Shown: piece by piece, positions 1 through 6,673 of the stretch
Layout: each line of letters opens with the position of its first letter
How positions within the stretch are numbered: position 1 is the first letter of the stretch
Translations under genes and position numbers: made by a program
Notes under the pieces: model-generated
The model's database searches: none
What the model saw: only the letters and a program-made list of their open reading frames with translations
What the model was told of the DNA's origin: nothing
Assembly (NCBI GenBank): GCA_023481025.1
Contig: JAMCWV010000082.1
Coordinates: forward strand, 1-17,421
Direction: 5' to 3'
From: Gammaproteobacteria bacterium
Lineage (GTDB): Bacteria > Pseudomonadota > Gammaproteobacteria > Enterobacterales > Alteromonadaceae
DNA: 17,421 bases

Positions 1-1
1 A

Positions 2-613
2 GTAAAACTCGCTAATGATATTTCCGACGGTTTTGATGCCATTGGCGATATTCATTTTCCGGTTGAAGCGCCGTCACGCCTGAATGTCCCCGATTTGTTT
101 GTGGTGGCGCGCCTCGTGCAGGCGATTTTAAATCAGAAAGCGATTGAGGTGACTTATACCTCGCTTAGCAGTGGCAATTCGGTCAAACAGTTAGTACCGC
201 ATGCGATTGTCGACAACGGTTTACGTTGGCATTTGCGGGCGTTTGATCGCGTGTCGCAAAGTTATCGTGATTTTGTGCTGACCCGAATTGAAAAAGTGAA
301 CATTTGCGGCACCGCTGAAGACTTTGAAGGCGCAGAAAATGACCATGAATGGCAGCGGATGATTCCATTGCAGCTTGTGCCACACCCGCACAATATCAAA
401 CACAAAAGCGCCATTGAACGTGACTACGGCATGAAAAACGGCGTATTAACCGTTGAAGTTCGAGCCGCTATGGCGGGCTATTTGTTGCGACGTTGGAACG
501 TCGACTGCACTGAAGATGCTGATTTGCACGGGCCAGAGTATCAGTTGTGGCTGCGCAACCGCGTCACCTTGGTGGATACCCCGAATCTGGCGATTGCGCC
601 GGGGTATGGTTGA
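2..613 (+). CDS. WYL-domain transcriptional regulator, 3' part (5' end outside window)
   Basis: The reading frame is open from the left edge to the stop at 611-613, so the true start lies upstream and only about 203 residues are seen. The visible part holds a WYL-type domain (segment around VDNGLRWHLRAFDR followed by a DFVLTRI strand) and a C-terminal extension ending NLAIAPGYG. WYL proteins of this kind (the BrxR/CapW type is the best known) are usually winged-helix repressors beside BREX, CBASS and restriction-modification loci and bind a ligand through the WYL domain. The helix-turn-helix expected at the N-terminus is not in the window. Its place upstream of the hsd genes suggests that it regulates this defence locus; that is inference. 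Its last 18 codons are repeated, diverged, at 1087-1143. Confidence 0.85.
   Translation, partial: VKLANDISDGFDAIGDIHFPVEAPSRLNVPDLFVVARLVQAILNQKAIEVTYTSLSSGNSVKQLVPHAIVDNGLRWHLRAFDRVSQSYRDFVLTRIEKVNICGTAEDFEGAENDHEWQRMIPLQLVPHPHNIKHKSAIERDYGMKNGVLTVEVRAAMAGYLLRRWNVDCTEDADLHGPEYQLWLRNRVTLVDTPNLAIAPGYG
557..613 (+). repeat. 3' end of WYL gene, copy 1 of a duplicated segment
   Basis: These 57 bases (18 codons plus stop) align without gaps to 1087-1143: about 40 of 57 bases and 13 of 18 residues are identical. Both copies read NRV, then five to six variable residues, then NLAIAPGY and a stop. Each copy is followed by a spacer and a rhuM-type gene start. Confidence 0.8.
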
Positions 614-906
614 TTTGCGATGAAACATAGTCATCGTGATGCGGTACTGGGTGATGAACAAATGTTTGAACCGGGCTCAAATGAGCTCGTCCTAAAAACG
701 TTACTCAAAGGAAGAGGAACATTATGACCGCACAAAGCATAAAATTGTTTACCAGCGCAGATGGAAAGGCGCAGCTAGAAGTGGCGCTTGAAAAGGAAAC
801 TGTATGGTTGAGCCAAGCGCAAATGGCGGAGTTGTTTGGCATTCAGCGACCGGCAATAACCAAGCATTTGAGCAATATATATAAAAGTGGCGAGTTAGAC
901 AAAAGA

Positions 907-935
907 GCCACATGTTCCATTTTGGAACATGTGGC
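907..935 (+). repeat. Perfect 13-bp inverted repeat inside the rhuM fragment
   Basis: The left arm at 907-919 (GCCACATGTTCCA) and the right arm at 923-935 are exact reverse complements separated by TTT. It lies in coding sequence and could form a strong hairpin in DNA or mRNA. Confidence 0.85.
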
Positions 936-1086
936 TGACCATGGCCAAAAGTATAAGACGAAGTATTATAATCTTGATGCGATTATTTCTGTTGGTTATC
1001 GAGTTAACTCGATACGAGCGACTCAGTTCCGACAGTGGGCGACACAAACCCTAAAAGACCACTTAATTCAAGGCTACACGCTCACA

Positions 1087-1143
1087 AACCGCGTGTGCTT
1101 GATGAATACAAGTAACTTGGCGATTGCCCCAGGGTATGCGTAG
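1087..1143 (+). repeat. WYL gene 3' end, diverged copy 2
   Basis: Same segment as 557-613, here joined in frame to the truncated rhuM. It ends in TAG, while copy 1 ends in TGA. Most differences are at third positions or conservative (13 of 18 residues kept), so it comes from a related, diverged WYL gene rather than a recent exact copy. Confidence 0.75.
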
Positions 1144-1186
1144 GTGTTGCACCGCGGTACACGAGAATAAAACATGGAAGATGAAC

Positions 1187-1315
1187 ATGACCGACATACA
1201 AAACACATTCGCTTCACGAAGTGCAGATGGAAAGGCGCAGCTTGAGGTAGATAACTCAACAACTACTACAAAATCCTTAGTAGTTCCCCCAAAGTGGAAA
1301 CAACTGGTTTGTTGA
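1187..1315 (+). pseudogene. Second rhuM gene start, vestigial
   Basis: From the ATG at 1187 the frame reads MTDIQNTF and then SADGKAQLEV, repeating the start of the rhuM fragment at 724 (MTAQSIKLFTSADGKAQLEV). Bases 1220-1248 match 754-782 at 26 of 29 positions. After about residue 21 the similarity ends and the frame runs through unrelated sequence to a stop at 1313-1315. It looks like the leftover start of a second rhuM copy, deleted down to its first codons. A functional 42-residue peptide is possible but unsupported. Confidence 0.65.
1261..1285 (+). repeat. Inverted repeat upstream of hsdM (8-bp arms)
   Basis: AACTACTA at 1261-1268 and TAGTAGTT at 1278-1285 are perfect reverse complements with a 9-base loop. 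It is followed by CCCCC rather than a T run, so it is not a typical intrinsic terminator. Role unknown. Confidence 0.5.
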
Positions 1316-1344
1316 ACTAACGCTCCGGAATTTCCGGATAGTTC
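1314..1344 (+). promoter_or_regulatory. Nested palindrome upstream of hsdM, possible operator
   Basis: TCCGGAA-T-TTCCGGA at 1324-1338 is a perfect 7+1+7 palindrome. It is flanked by GAACTA (1314-1319) and TAGTTC (1339-1344), also reverse complements. The one-base centre suits a dimeric DNA-binding protein better than an RNA hairpin. It ends 55 bp before the hsdM start, where control of the operon would be expected. The WYL regulator upstream is one candidate binder; that is a guess. Confidence 0.45.
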
Positions 1345-1399
1345 CATTACGAAATTTCAGCACTAAAAACAACCGATTAGTCGGGAATATAAAAGAGAT

Positions 1400-3127
1400 A
1401 TGGATAGCAACATGGACAACACTGAACAGCAGTTTCTAAAAGAATTAGATGACAAACTTTGGAAGGCTGCAGACAAGCTACGCGCCAACCTAGACGCTGC
1501 TAATTACAAGCATGTGGTATTAGGGCTTATCTTCTTAAAGTACGTGTCAGATGCCTTTGAAGAACGCCAAGAGGCGCTCATTGAGCTGTTTGGGCAAGAA
1601 AGTGATGACAACATCTACTTCATGCCGCGTGATGATTTCGACAGCGACGCCGACTACCAGCAAGCCATACAGGATGAGCTCGAGCAGCTCGACTACTATC
1701 GTGAAGCGAATGTGTTTTGGGTGCCGAAAGCCGCCCGTTGGAGAACCGTAAAAGAAAAAGCAGTGTTGCCGATTAACAGTGTGCTTTGGCAAGACTCAGC
1801 CGGCAACGATGTAAAGCTACGCTCGGTGTCTTGGTTAATTGATAACGCCCTAGAAGAGATTGAAAAGAGCAACGCTAAACTTAAAGGTATTTTGAACCGA
1901 ATCAGCCAGTACCAGCTCGATAACGATAAGCTCATTGGCCTGATTAATACATTTTCCGATACCTCGTTTACCAAGCCGGTATTCGGTGGCAAGAAACTTC
2001 ATTTGCACAGCAAAGACATTCTCGGCCATGTATACGAGTATTTCTTAGGCCAGTTTGCCTTGGCAGAAGGCAAGCAAGGTGGTCAGTATTACACCCCGAA
2101 AAGCATCGTAACCCTCATCGTTGAAATGCTAGAGCCGTATTCAGGACGTGTATATGACCCTGCAATGGGTTCTGGCGGCTTTTTCGTTTCAAGCGATAAG
2201 TTCATCGAGGAGCATGCCAAAGAACAGCATTACGACGCTTCCGAGCAGCGTAAGCGCATTTCTGTGTATGGGCAGGAGTCGAACCCTACCACATGGAAGC
2301 TGGCCGCGATGAACATGGCCATCCGTGGTATCGACTTTAACTTCGGTAAGAAAAACGCCGATACCTTTTTGGATGATCAGCACCCTGATTTGCGTGCTGA
2401 CTTTGTCATGGCAAACCCACCCTTTAACATCAAAGACTGGTGGAGTGAGTCGCTAGCCGACGACGTACGCTGGAAATACGGCACGCCGCCCAAAGGTAAT
2501 GCCAACTTTGCTTGGGTCCAGCACATGGTGCACCACTTAGCGCCAACTGGCAGCATGGGTATATTGCTGGCCAACGGCTCCATGAGCTCCAACACCAACA
2601 ACGAAGGTGAAATTCGTAAGCGCCTGATTGAAGAAGACTTAGTTGAGTGCATGGTTGCTCTACCCGGACAGCTGTTCACCAACACGCAAATTCCCGCCTG
2701 CATTTGGTTTTTAAGCAAAGACAAAGCCAATGGCATGGTGCGGAGTGAGAAAAAACGCGACCGCCGCCACGAATTCCTGTTTATCGATGCCCGTAACCTT
2801 GGCTTTATGCGCGACCGCGTACTGCGTGACTTCACCAACGAAGACATTGCTAAGGTCGCCAACACCTTCCACGCATGGCAGCGCGGCGACAACTACGAAG
2901 ACATCGCTGGCTTCTGTAAATCCGTCAGTCTTGATGACATTAAAAAGCACGATTATGTGCTGACCCCAGGCCGTTATGTGGGGGCAGTCGAACAGGAAGA
3001 CGACGGCGAACCCTTTGCCGAGAAAATGGCCCGCCTGACCGCCCAGTTAAGTGAGCAGTTTGCCGAAAGCGAGCGGTTGGAAGCGGAGATTAAGCGGAAT
3101 CTTGGAGGGCTGGGGTATGAGCTTTAA
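1400..3127 (+). CDS. hsdM: Type I restriction-modification DNA methyltransferase subunit HsdM
   Basis: HsdM carries the adenine-N6 methyltransferase activity of a type I restriction-modification enzyme and works as a complex with HsdS. The 575-residue length is normal. An N-terminal helical region (HsdM_N type, residues about 10-180, including WKAADKLRANLD) precedes the catalytic domain. The methylase entry signature is GGQYYTP (227-233). The SAM-binding motif I is DPAMGSGGF (253-261). The catalytic motif IV is NPPF (339-342). The ATG at 1400 has AAAGAGAT just upstream; an in-frame ATG at 1412 is the alternative. The last 11 bases overlap the next gene. The final 20 codons recur at 4553-4615, in front of hsdS. 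It is the first gene of a coupled operon, with possible operator palindromes upstream. Confidence 0.95.
   Translation: MDSNMDNTEQQFLKELDDKLWKAADKLRANLDAANYKHVVLGLIFLKYVSDAFEERQEALIELFGQESDDNIYFMPRDDFDSDADYQQAIQDELEQLDYYREANVFWVPKAARWRTVKEKAVLPINSVLWQDSAGNDVKLRSVSWLIDNALEEIEKSNAKLKGILNRISQYQLDNDKLIGLINTFSDTSFTKPVFGGKKLHLHSKDILGHVYEYFLGQFALAEGKQGGQYYTPKSIVTLIVEMLEPYSGRVYDPAMGSGGFFVSSDKFIEEHAKEQHYDASEQRKRISVYGQESNPTTWKLAAMNMAIRGIDFNFGKKNADTFLDDQHPDLRADFVMANPPFNIKDWWSESLADDVRWKYGTPPKGNANFAWVQHMVHHLAPTGSMGILLANGSMSSNTNNEGEIRKRLIEEDLVECMVALPGQLFTNTQIPACIWFLSKDKANGMVRSEKKRDRRHEFLFIDARNLGFMRDRVLRDFTNEDIAKVANTFHAWQRGDNYEDIAGFCKSVSLDDIKKHDYVLTPGRYVGAVEQEDDGEPFAEKMARLTAQLSEQFAESERLEAEIKRNLGGLGYEL
3065..3127 (+). 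repeat. hsdM 3' end, copy 1 of a duplicated gene junction
   Basis: These 63 bases (20 codons plus stop, ESERLEAEIKRNLGGLGYEL) align without gaps to 4553-4615 at about 43 of 63 bases and 12 of 20 residues. In both copies the next gene's ATG starts at the same offset (base 53 of the repeat) and overlaps the hsdM-type frame by exactly 11 bp. Confidence 0.8.
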
Positions 3128-4514
3128 CCGCCAGCTCAAGCATGAAATTGAGCAGGGCGAGAGCAAAACACTCGAATTCAAGCGAGAGCTGCCCAAAGGT
3201 GAGCAACTTTCGAAAACGCTGGTTGCCTTTGCGAATACGAGCGGCGGTAAGCTGATTATCGGCGTTGATGATCAGCGCCGAATTGTGGGTATTCAAGGCG
3301 ATGAGTTTGAACTGATGGATCAGGTTGCATCTATAGTGCATGCACAGTGTTTACCCACGCTATTGCCGAGTATTTACTTAGAAACCATTCAACAGAAAAC
3401 GCTTTTGGTGGTGCAGGTACACCGTGGTAGCCAGTTGCCGTATTTCCTAAAGAGCAAGGGCCGTGATGACGGCACCTATGTGCGTATTGGTGCAAGTAAT
3501 CGACCGGCGAGCTTAGATATGATTCATGAGTTGGAACGCCAACGCTTGAACCAAAGCTTTGACGAGCAAGCCTCTTGGGAGGTTGAATTTAAGCAGTTGG
3601 ATTTAGCTCCGCTGTATAATGCTTTCACCCAACAGGGAAAAACGCTCGATGAACAACGCCTTCGTAGCCTCAAACTGGTAAAACAAGAGCATGATCAGTT
3701 ACGGCCCACACACGGGCTACTGATCCTGCTTGGCCACTACGAGCATGTGGAAATGAAGTGCGCCCGCTTTAAGGGCAACAATATGACAGTTTTCCTTGAT
3801 AAAAAGGAATACCGTGGAGACTTGTTTCAGCAACTAAGCCAGGCCGAGCTTTTTATTAAAAATCACCTGCATTTGCGGGCTGAAATTCTTGGTTTGCAAC
3901 GCACCGACACCTACGAAATCCCCATTCCAGCAATTCGCGAGGCGCTGATTAACGCCATTGTGCATCGTGACTATAGTAACTTTGGCCGTGACATTAAACT
4001 GGGTATTTACGACGATTGCGTAAACATTGTTTCGCCTGGAGGTTTACCCAACGGCATCACCCTAGAAGAAGCTCTGCAAGGTCGCTCTGAAATTCGAAAC
4101 AAAGTGGTGGCGCGGGTGTTTCGCGAACTCGGGTACATAGAACAATGGGGCAGCGGTATGGCGCGTATCCGCCAGTTATGCCAAGAAGCAAAAACACCAA
4201 AACCGGTGTTTAAAGAAATAGGCGACTCTTTTGACATCGAGTTTCTGCGTGATCAAAGTTTACAAGGCGCGGTTGAAGAAAAAGCAGGTGGTGCAATAGG
4301 TGGTGCAATAGGTGGTGCAATCGAAAATCTGACCACCGCACAACAATCTGTTTTGGCCGTTATTCAGGCCAACCCAAGTTATCCATACCGCAAAATAGCC
4401 GAAGAATTGAATATCAACCCTTCGGCCGTGCAGAAGCACCTAGAAAAACTAAAAGAGCTAGGGGTAATTGAGCGCGTGGGCGGCACCCGAGGATATTGGC
4501 AGGTGAAGATATGA
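3117..4514 (+). CDS. AlbA_2 / RecG-like ATP-binding protein with C-terminal winged helix
   Basis: The start is placed at ATG 3117. It has a GGAGG ribosome binding site about 8 bases upstream and the product then begins at the domain start; an upstream in-frame ATG at 3051 would lie deep inside hsdM. The 465-residue protein has an AlbA_2 (Schlafen-like) nucleic-acid-binding domain at about 10-130 (ESKTLEFKRELP, then ANTSGGKLIIGVDD). Next comes a GHKL-type ATP-binding domain of the RecG-like COG2865 group (EALINAIVHRDY at 275-286, GSGM at 345-348). A GGAI x3 linker (391-402) and a winged helix-turn-helix (about 405-465, IAEELNINPSAVQKHLEKLK) complete it. Such proteins are common passengers of type I restriction loci, probably regulators or accessory effectors; the exact role is not established. 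Its stop overlaps the next ATG (ATGA). Confidence 0.85.
   Translation: MSFNRQLKHEIEQGESKTLEFKRELPKGEQLSKTLVAFANTSGGKLIIGVDDQRRIVGIQGDEFELMDQVASIVHAQCLPTLLPSIYLETIQQKTLLVVQVHRGSQLPYFLKSKGRDDGTYVRIGASNRPASLDMIHELERQRLNQSFDEQASWEVEFKQLDLAPLYNAFTQQGKTLDEQRLRSLKLVKQEHDQLRPTHGLLILLGHYEHVEMKCARFKGNNMTVFLDKKEYRGDLFQQLSQAELFIKNHLHLRAEILGLQRTDTYEIPIPAIREALINAIVHRDYSNFGRDIKLGIYDDCVNIVSPGGLPNGITLEEALQGRSEIRNKVVARVFRELGYIEQWGSGMARIRQLCQEAKTPKPVFKEIGDSFDIEFLRDQSLQGAVEEKAGGAIGGAIGGAIENLTTAQQSVLAVIQANPSYPYRKIAEELNINPSAVQKHLEKLKELGVIERVGGTRGYWQVKI
4287..4322 (+). repeat. Three tandem 12-bp repeats coding for a GGAI linker
   Basis: The unit GGTGGTGCAATA occurs three times (4287-4298, 4299-4310, and 4311-4322 with a final C). 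It encodes GGAIGGAIGGAI between the ATP-binding domain and the winged helix. As the unit is a multiple of three, copy-number change would lengthen or shorten the linker without breaking the frame. Confidence 0.9.
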
Positions 4515-4615
4515 AGCAGAGTAAAGTTATGATGCTGAACCAGCGTGATGACGAGAGCGGGCGGCTAAAAGTAGAACTTAAAAGGAAGCTTGGGGAGCAG
4601 GGTTATGAGTGCTGA
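4511..4615 (+). pseudogene. hsdM C-terminal remnant (34 codons) leading into hsdS
   Basis: A short frame starts at the ATGA overlap with the preceding gene and ends with a stop inside hsdS. Its C-terminal 20 residues (ESGRLKVELKRKLGEQGYEC) are homologous to the last 20 of HsdM. It is best read as the original or a duplicated hsdM 3' end, kept in front of hsdS after the AlbA_2 gene entered. It probably serves to couple translation: the hsdS ATG (4605) overlaps its last 11 bases, exactly as the AlbA_2 ATG overlaps hsdM. The GGGGAG before the hsdS ATG lies inside it. The first 14 or so codons show no clear similarity to anything I recognise. Confidence 0.75.
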
Positions 4616-6005
4616 TTGGCCTATGGTCTGTTTAGGTAACTATTGTGAGAAAATCGGTAGTGGTGCAACCCCCAAAGGCGGGAAAAGTGTTTATCTTGAT
4701 GTAGGAGAAACAGCGCTTATAAGGAGCCAGAATGTCTATAACGAGGGCTTCACCGCAAGTGGACTAGCCTTTATATCCGAAGAGGCAGCGGACAAATTAA
4801 GAAATGTTTCGATTGAGCCCAACGACATTCTATTAAATATCACCGGAGATTCGGTTGCTCGTGTTTGCATGGCTCCTGAAGAATATTTACCAGCGAGAGT
4901 GAATCAGCACGTAGCAATTATTCGCCCTGATAACAGTCGATTGGATTCGCGTTTTGTGCGCTATTTCTTAAGTTCTCCCGAACAGCAAAGGTTACTTCTG
5001 ACAATCGCTAGCTCTGGTGCAACACGAAATGCGTTAACTAAGTCGCATATCGAACAGCTTGAAGTTCCGATGCCAGGGTTGGAGATTCAGCAGGCGATAG
5101 CTAATCAATTAGAAACGTTAGACAAGAAAATAAAGCTCAACCACCAAATTAACCAAACCCTCGAGCAAATGGCGCAAGCCATCTTCAAAAGCTGGTTTGT
5201 TGATTTTGATCCTGTTATCGACAACGCCATTGCCGCTGGCAAGGACATTCCTGAAGTACTGCAACACAAAGCTGAACAGCGCAAACAAGCACAACAGCTA
5301 CCAGATTTTAAACCATTGCCTGATGATATCCGCGAATTATTTCCAAGCGAATTTGAACAAACAAATGATCCAAGTATTGGCATTGCTGGCTGGATACCTA
5401 AAGGGTGGAGAGTTTCGAGCACAGGTGATGAATTTGGCATTCATGGCGGCTCTACACCGAGTACAAAAAATCCTGACTTTTGGGATGGAGGTGCTATTCA
5501 CTGGACATCTCCAAAAGACTTATCTGGTAATGATTCAAAAATTTTATTAGATACAATTCGGAAGATAACAGAAGCTGGTTTAGCCAAAATTACTTCTGGA
5601 TTATTACCAATTGATACTGTGTTGATGTCGTCTAGAGCGCCTGTGGGGTACTTGGCACTCGCAAAAGTTCCTTTAGCAATTAATCAGGGTTATATTGCCT
5701 TACAGTGTGAAATGGACTTAACACCTGAATATACGATGCAGTTTTTAGATTCAATTATGGATGAAATCAAAGGTATTTCAGGTGGAACAACGTTTGCGGA
5801 GATTAGCAAAAAGACGTTTAAAAGCATTAAACTTGTAGTTCCTTCCAAGCCTGCAATAGATGCATTTACGGCAATTGCTAAAGCAAATTACGACAAGATA
5901 ACTGAAAATTTAAAACAGAATAATTCGTTAACTGAAACTAGAGATTACCTATTACCAAAATTAATTTCTGGTGAAATTACATTGGAAAATCTCAGCCATG
6001 AATGA
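4605..6005 (+). CDS. hsdS: Type I restriction-modification specificity subunit HsdS
   Basis: HsdS recognises the bipartite target sequence for the HsdM/HsdR complex. The 466-residue product shows the usual two-fold layout. TRD1 is about residues 1-155. A long conserved helix follows at about 160-203, containing LDKKIKLNHQINQTLEQMAQ and then FKSWFVDFDPV. TRD2 is about 265-425 (GSTPSTKNPDFW). A second helix at the end contains ETRDYLLPKLISGEI. Each TRD starts with a similar GSGATPKGG / GGSTPSTKNP motif. ATG 4605 is preferred over an in-frame TTG at 4590 because GGGGAG lies about 8 bases before it and it matches the hsdM/AlbA_2 junction. The part from TRD2 onward is visibly richer in A+T than the central helix, which suggests TRD exchange. 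The stop overlaps the next gene by 8 bp. Confidence 0.93.
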   Translation: MSADWPMVCLGNYCEKIGSGATPKGGKSVYLDVGETALIRSQNVYNEGFTASGLAFISEEAADKLRNVSIEPNDILLNITGDSVARVCMAPEEYLPARVNQHVAIIRPDNSRLDSRFVRYFLSSPEQQRLLLTIASSGATRNALTKSHIEQLEVPMPGLEIQQAIANQLETLDKKIKLNHQINQTLEQMAQAIFKSWFVDFDPVIDNAIAAGKDIPEVLQHKAEQRKQAQQLPDFKPLPDDIRELFPSEFEQTNDPSIGIAGWIPKGWRVSSTGDEFGIHGGSTPSTKNPDFWDGGAIHWTSPKDLSGNDSKILLDTIRKITEAGLAKITSGLLPIDTVLMSSRAPVGYLALAKVPLAINQGYIALQCEMDLTPEYTMQFLDSIMDEIKGISGGTTFAEISKKTFKSIKLVVPSKPAIDAFTAIAKANYDKITENLKQNNSLTETRDYLLPKLISGEITLENLSHE

Positions 6006-6669
6006 AAATGCGTTAAGACTACCATTGAGCACCAGAGCAATCGTTGGCAACGAAGAAGCTGTTCATCTAATTGAGCAAAAAGAACGGCTTGAATCGGCAC
6101 TTCTTCAAAGTGATGCTCCTTTATCTTTGGATTTATCTAAAGCCTTTTTAGAAACAATTTTTAAAACAATAATTAATGATCGTGTTACTGAGGCAAATAC
6201 AAACTTAGATTTTGGCCCATTATTTAGAACAGTTAAAGATAATTTAGATTTTAGTGAAAATGCTGACATTAACAACCTCTTGGGCTTGTTAGCTGGACAG
6301 ATCGTGAATGTGACTGGTCAGTTAAGAAATCGATACGGTGCTGCTTCTCATGGTGATGATGGATATCACACTAATCCAATTAAAATGGTCGAAGCCGAGT
6401 TTATTGCTTCTTCTGTGGATGGTTTAGCTTCATGTATTTATAAAAAGCATAAAGAAACTTTAGAGCCTGAAGTGGCTCATAGGTTGCGGTATGATGATTA
6501 TCCAGAGTTTAACGATTGGTTAGATGAACAATTTGATGGTTATAACTTACCTCTAGGAAACGGTAATATCATTCAATTTACAGCGAGCCAGATGGTATTT
6601 CAGCATGACATGGAAGGGTATCGTGAAATGTTAGTCCAATACTCATCTACTGAGGAAGAAGAGGGCTAG
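5998..6669 (+). CDS. Abi_C-type abortive infection family protein
   Basis: The 223-residue protein has the hallmarks of the abortive-infection C-terminal (Abi_C) family: a helical region with LLGLLAGQIVNVTGQLRNRY (94-113) followed by GAASHG (114-119). The segment R110-N-R112 to H118 resembles the R-x(4-6)-H active-site pattern of HEPN ribonucleases. That link is inference, not proof of RNase activity. ATG 5998 overlaps the hsdS stop by 8 bp, so it is probably translated by coupling to hsdS; an in-frame ATG at 5971 would extend further into hsdS and is less likely. The C-terminus ends in an acidic EEEEG tail. The coding sequence is A+T-rich compared with hsdM and hsdR. It is separated from the downstream ATPase-nuclease gene by only 4 bp, and the two probably form one module. 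Confidence 0.75.
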   Translation: MNENALRLPLSTRAIVGNEEAVHLIEQKERLESALLQSDAPLSLDLSKAFLETIFKTIINDRVTEANTNLDFGPLFRTVKDNLDFSENADINNLLGLLAGQIVNVTGQLRNRYGAASHGDDGYHTNPIKMVEAEFIASSVDGLASCIYKKHKETLEPEVAHRLRYDDYPEFNDWLDEQFDGYNLPLGNGNIIQFTASQMVFQHDMEGYREMLVQYSSTEEEEG

Positions 6670-6673
6670 TCCG

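Larger units (their letters stand above)
724..1143 (+). pseudogene. Truncated RhuM-family gene with a WYL-gene tail
   Basis: The 139-residue product matches the N-terminal half of the RhuM (virulence/DNA-binding-like) family. Seen are TVWLSQAQMAELFGIQRPAI (helix-turn-helix-like), then YYNLDAIISVGYRVNS and RATQFRQWATQTLKDHLIQG. RhuM proteins are normally around 300 residues or more; here the family sequence stops near residue 120 (GYTL). The reading frame then continues into NRVCLMNTSNLAIAPGYA, which is the C-terminus of a WYL regulator. A good ribosome binding site (AGAGGA, about 7 bases upstream) precedes the ATG. RhuM genes are often found inside type I restriction loci; their biochemical role is not settled. 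I call it a pseudogene because more than half the gene is missing and the end is chimeric, although a short protein could still be made. Confidence 0.8.

Noticed and set aside
2377..2892. Long minus-strand open frame (171 codons) inside hsdM.
   Set aside because: Antisense shadow of a well-conserved hsdM catalytic region; the translated sequence resembles no protein family.
3051..3116. Upstream in-frame ATG at 3051 as the start of the AlbA_2 gene.
   Set aside because: It would add 22 residues read from inside hsdM with no ribosome binding site; ATG 3117 has GGAGG and begins the domain.
5971..5997. Upstream in-frame ATG at 5971 as the Abi_C start.
   Set aside because: No Shine-Dalgarno sequence and a larger overlap with conserved hsdS sequence; 5998 fits the usual short coupling overlap.
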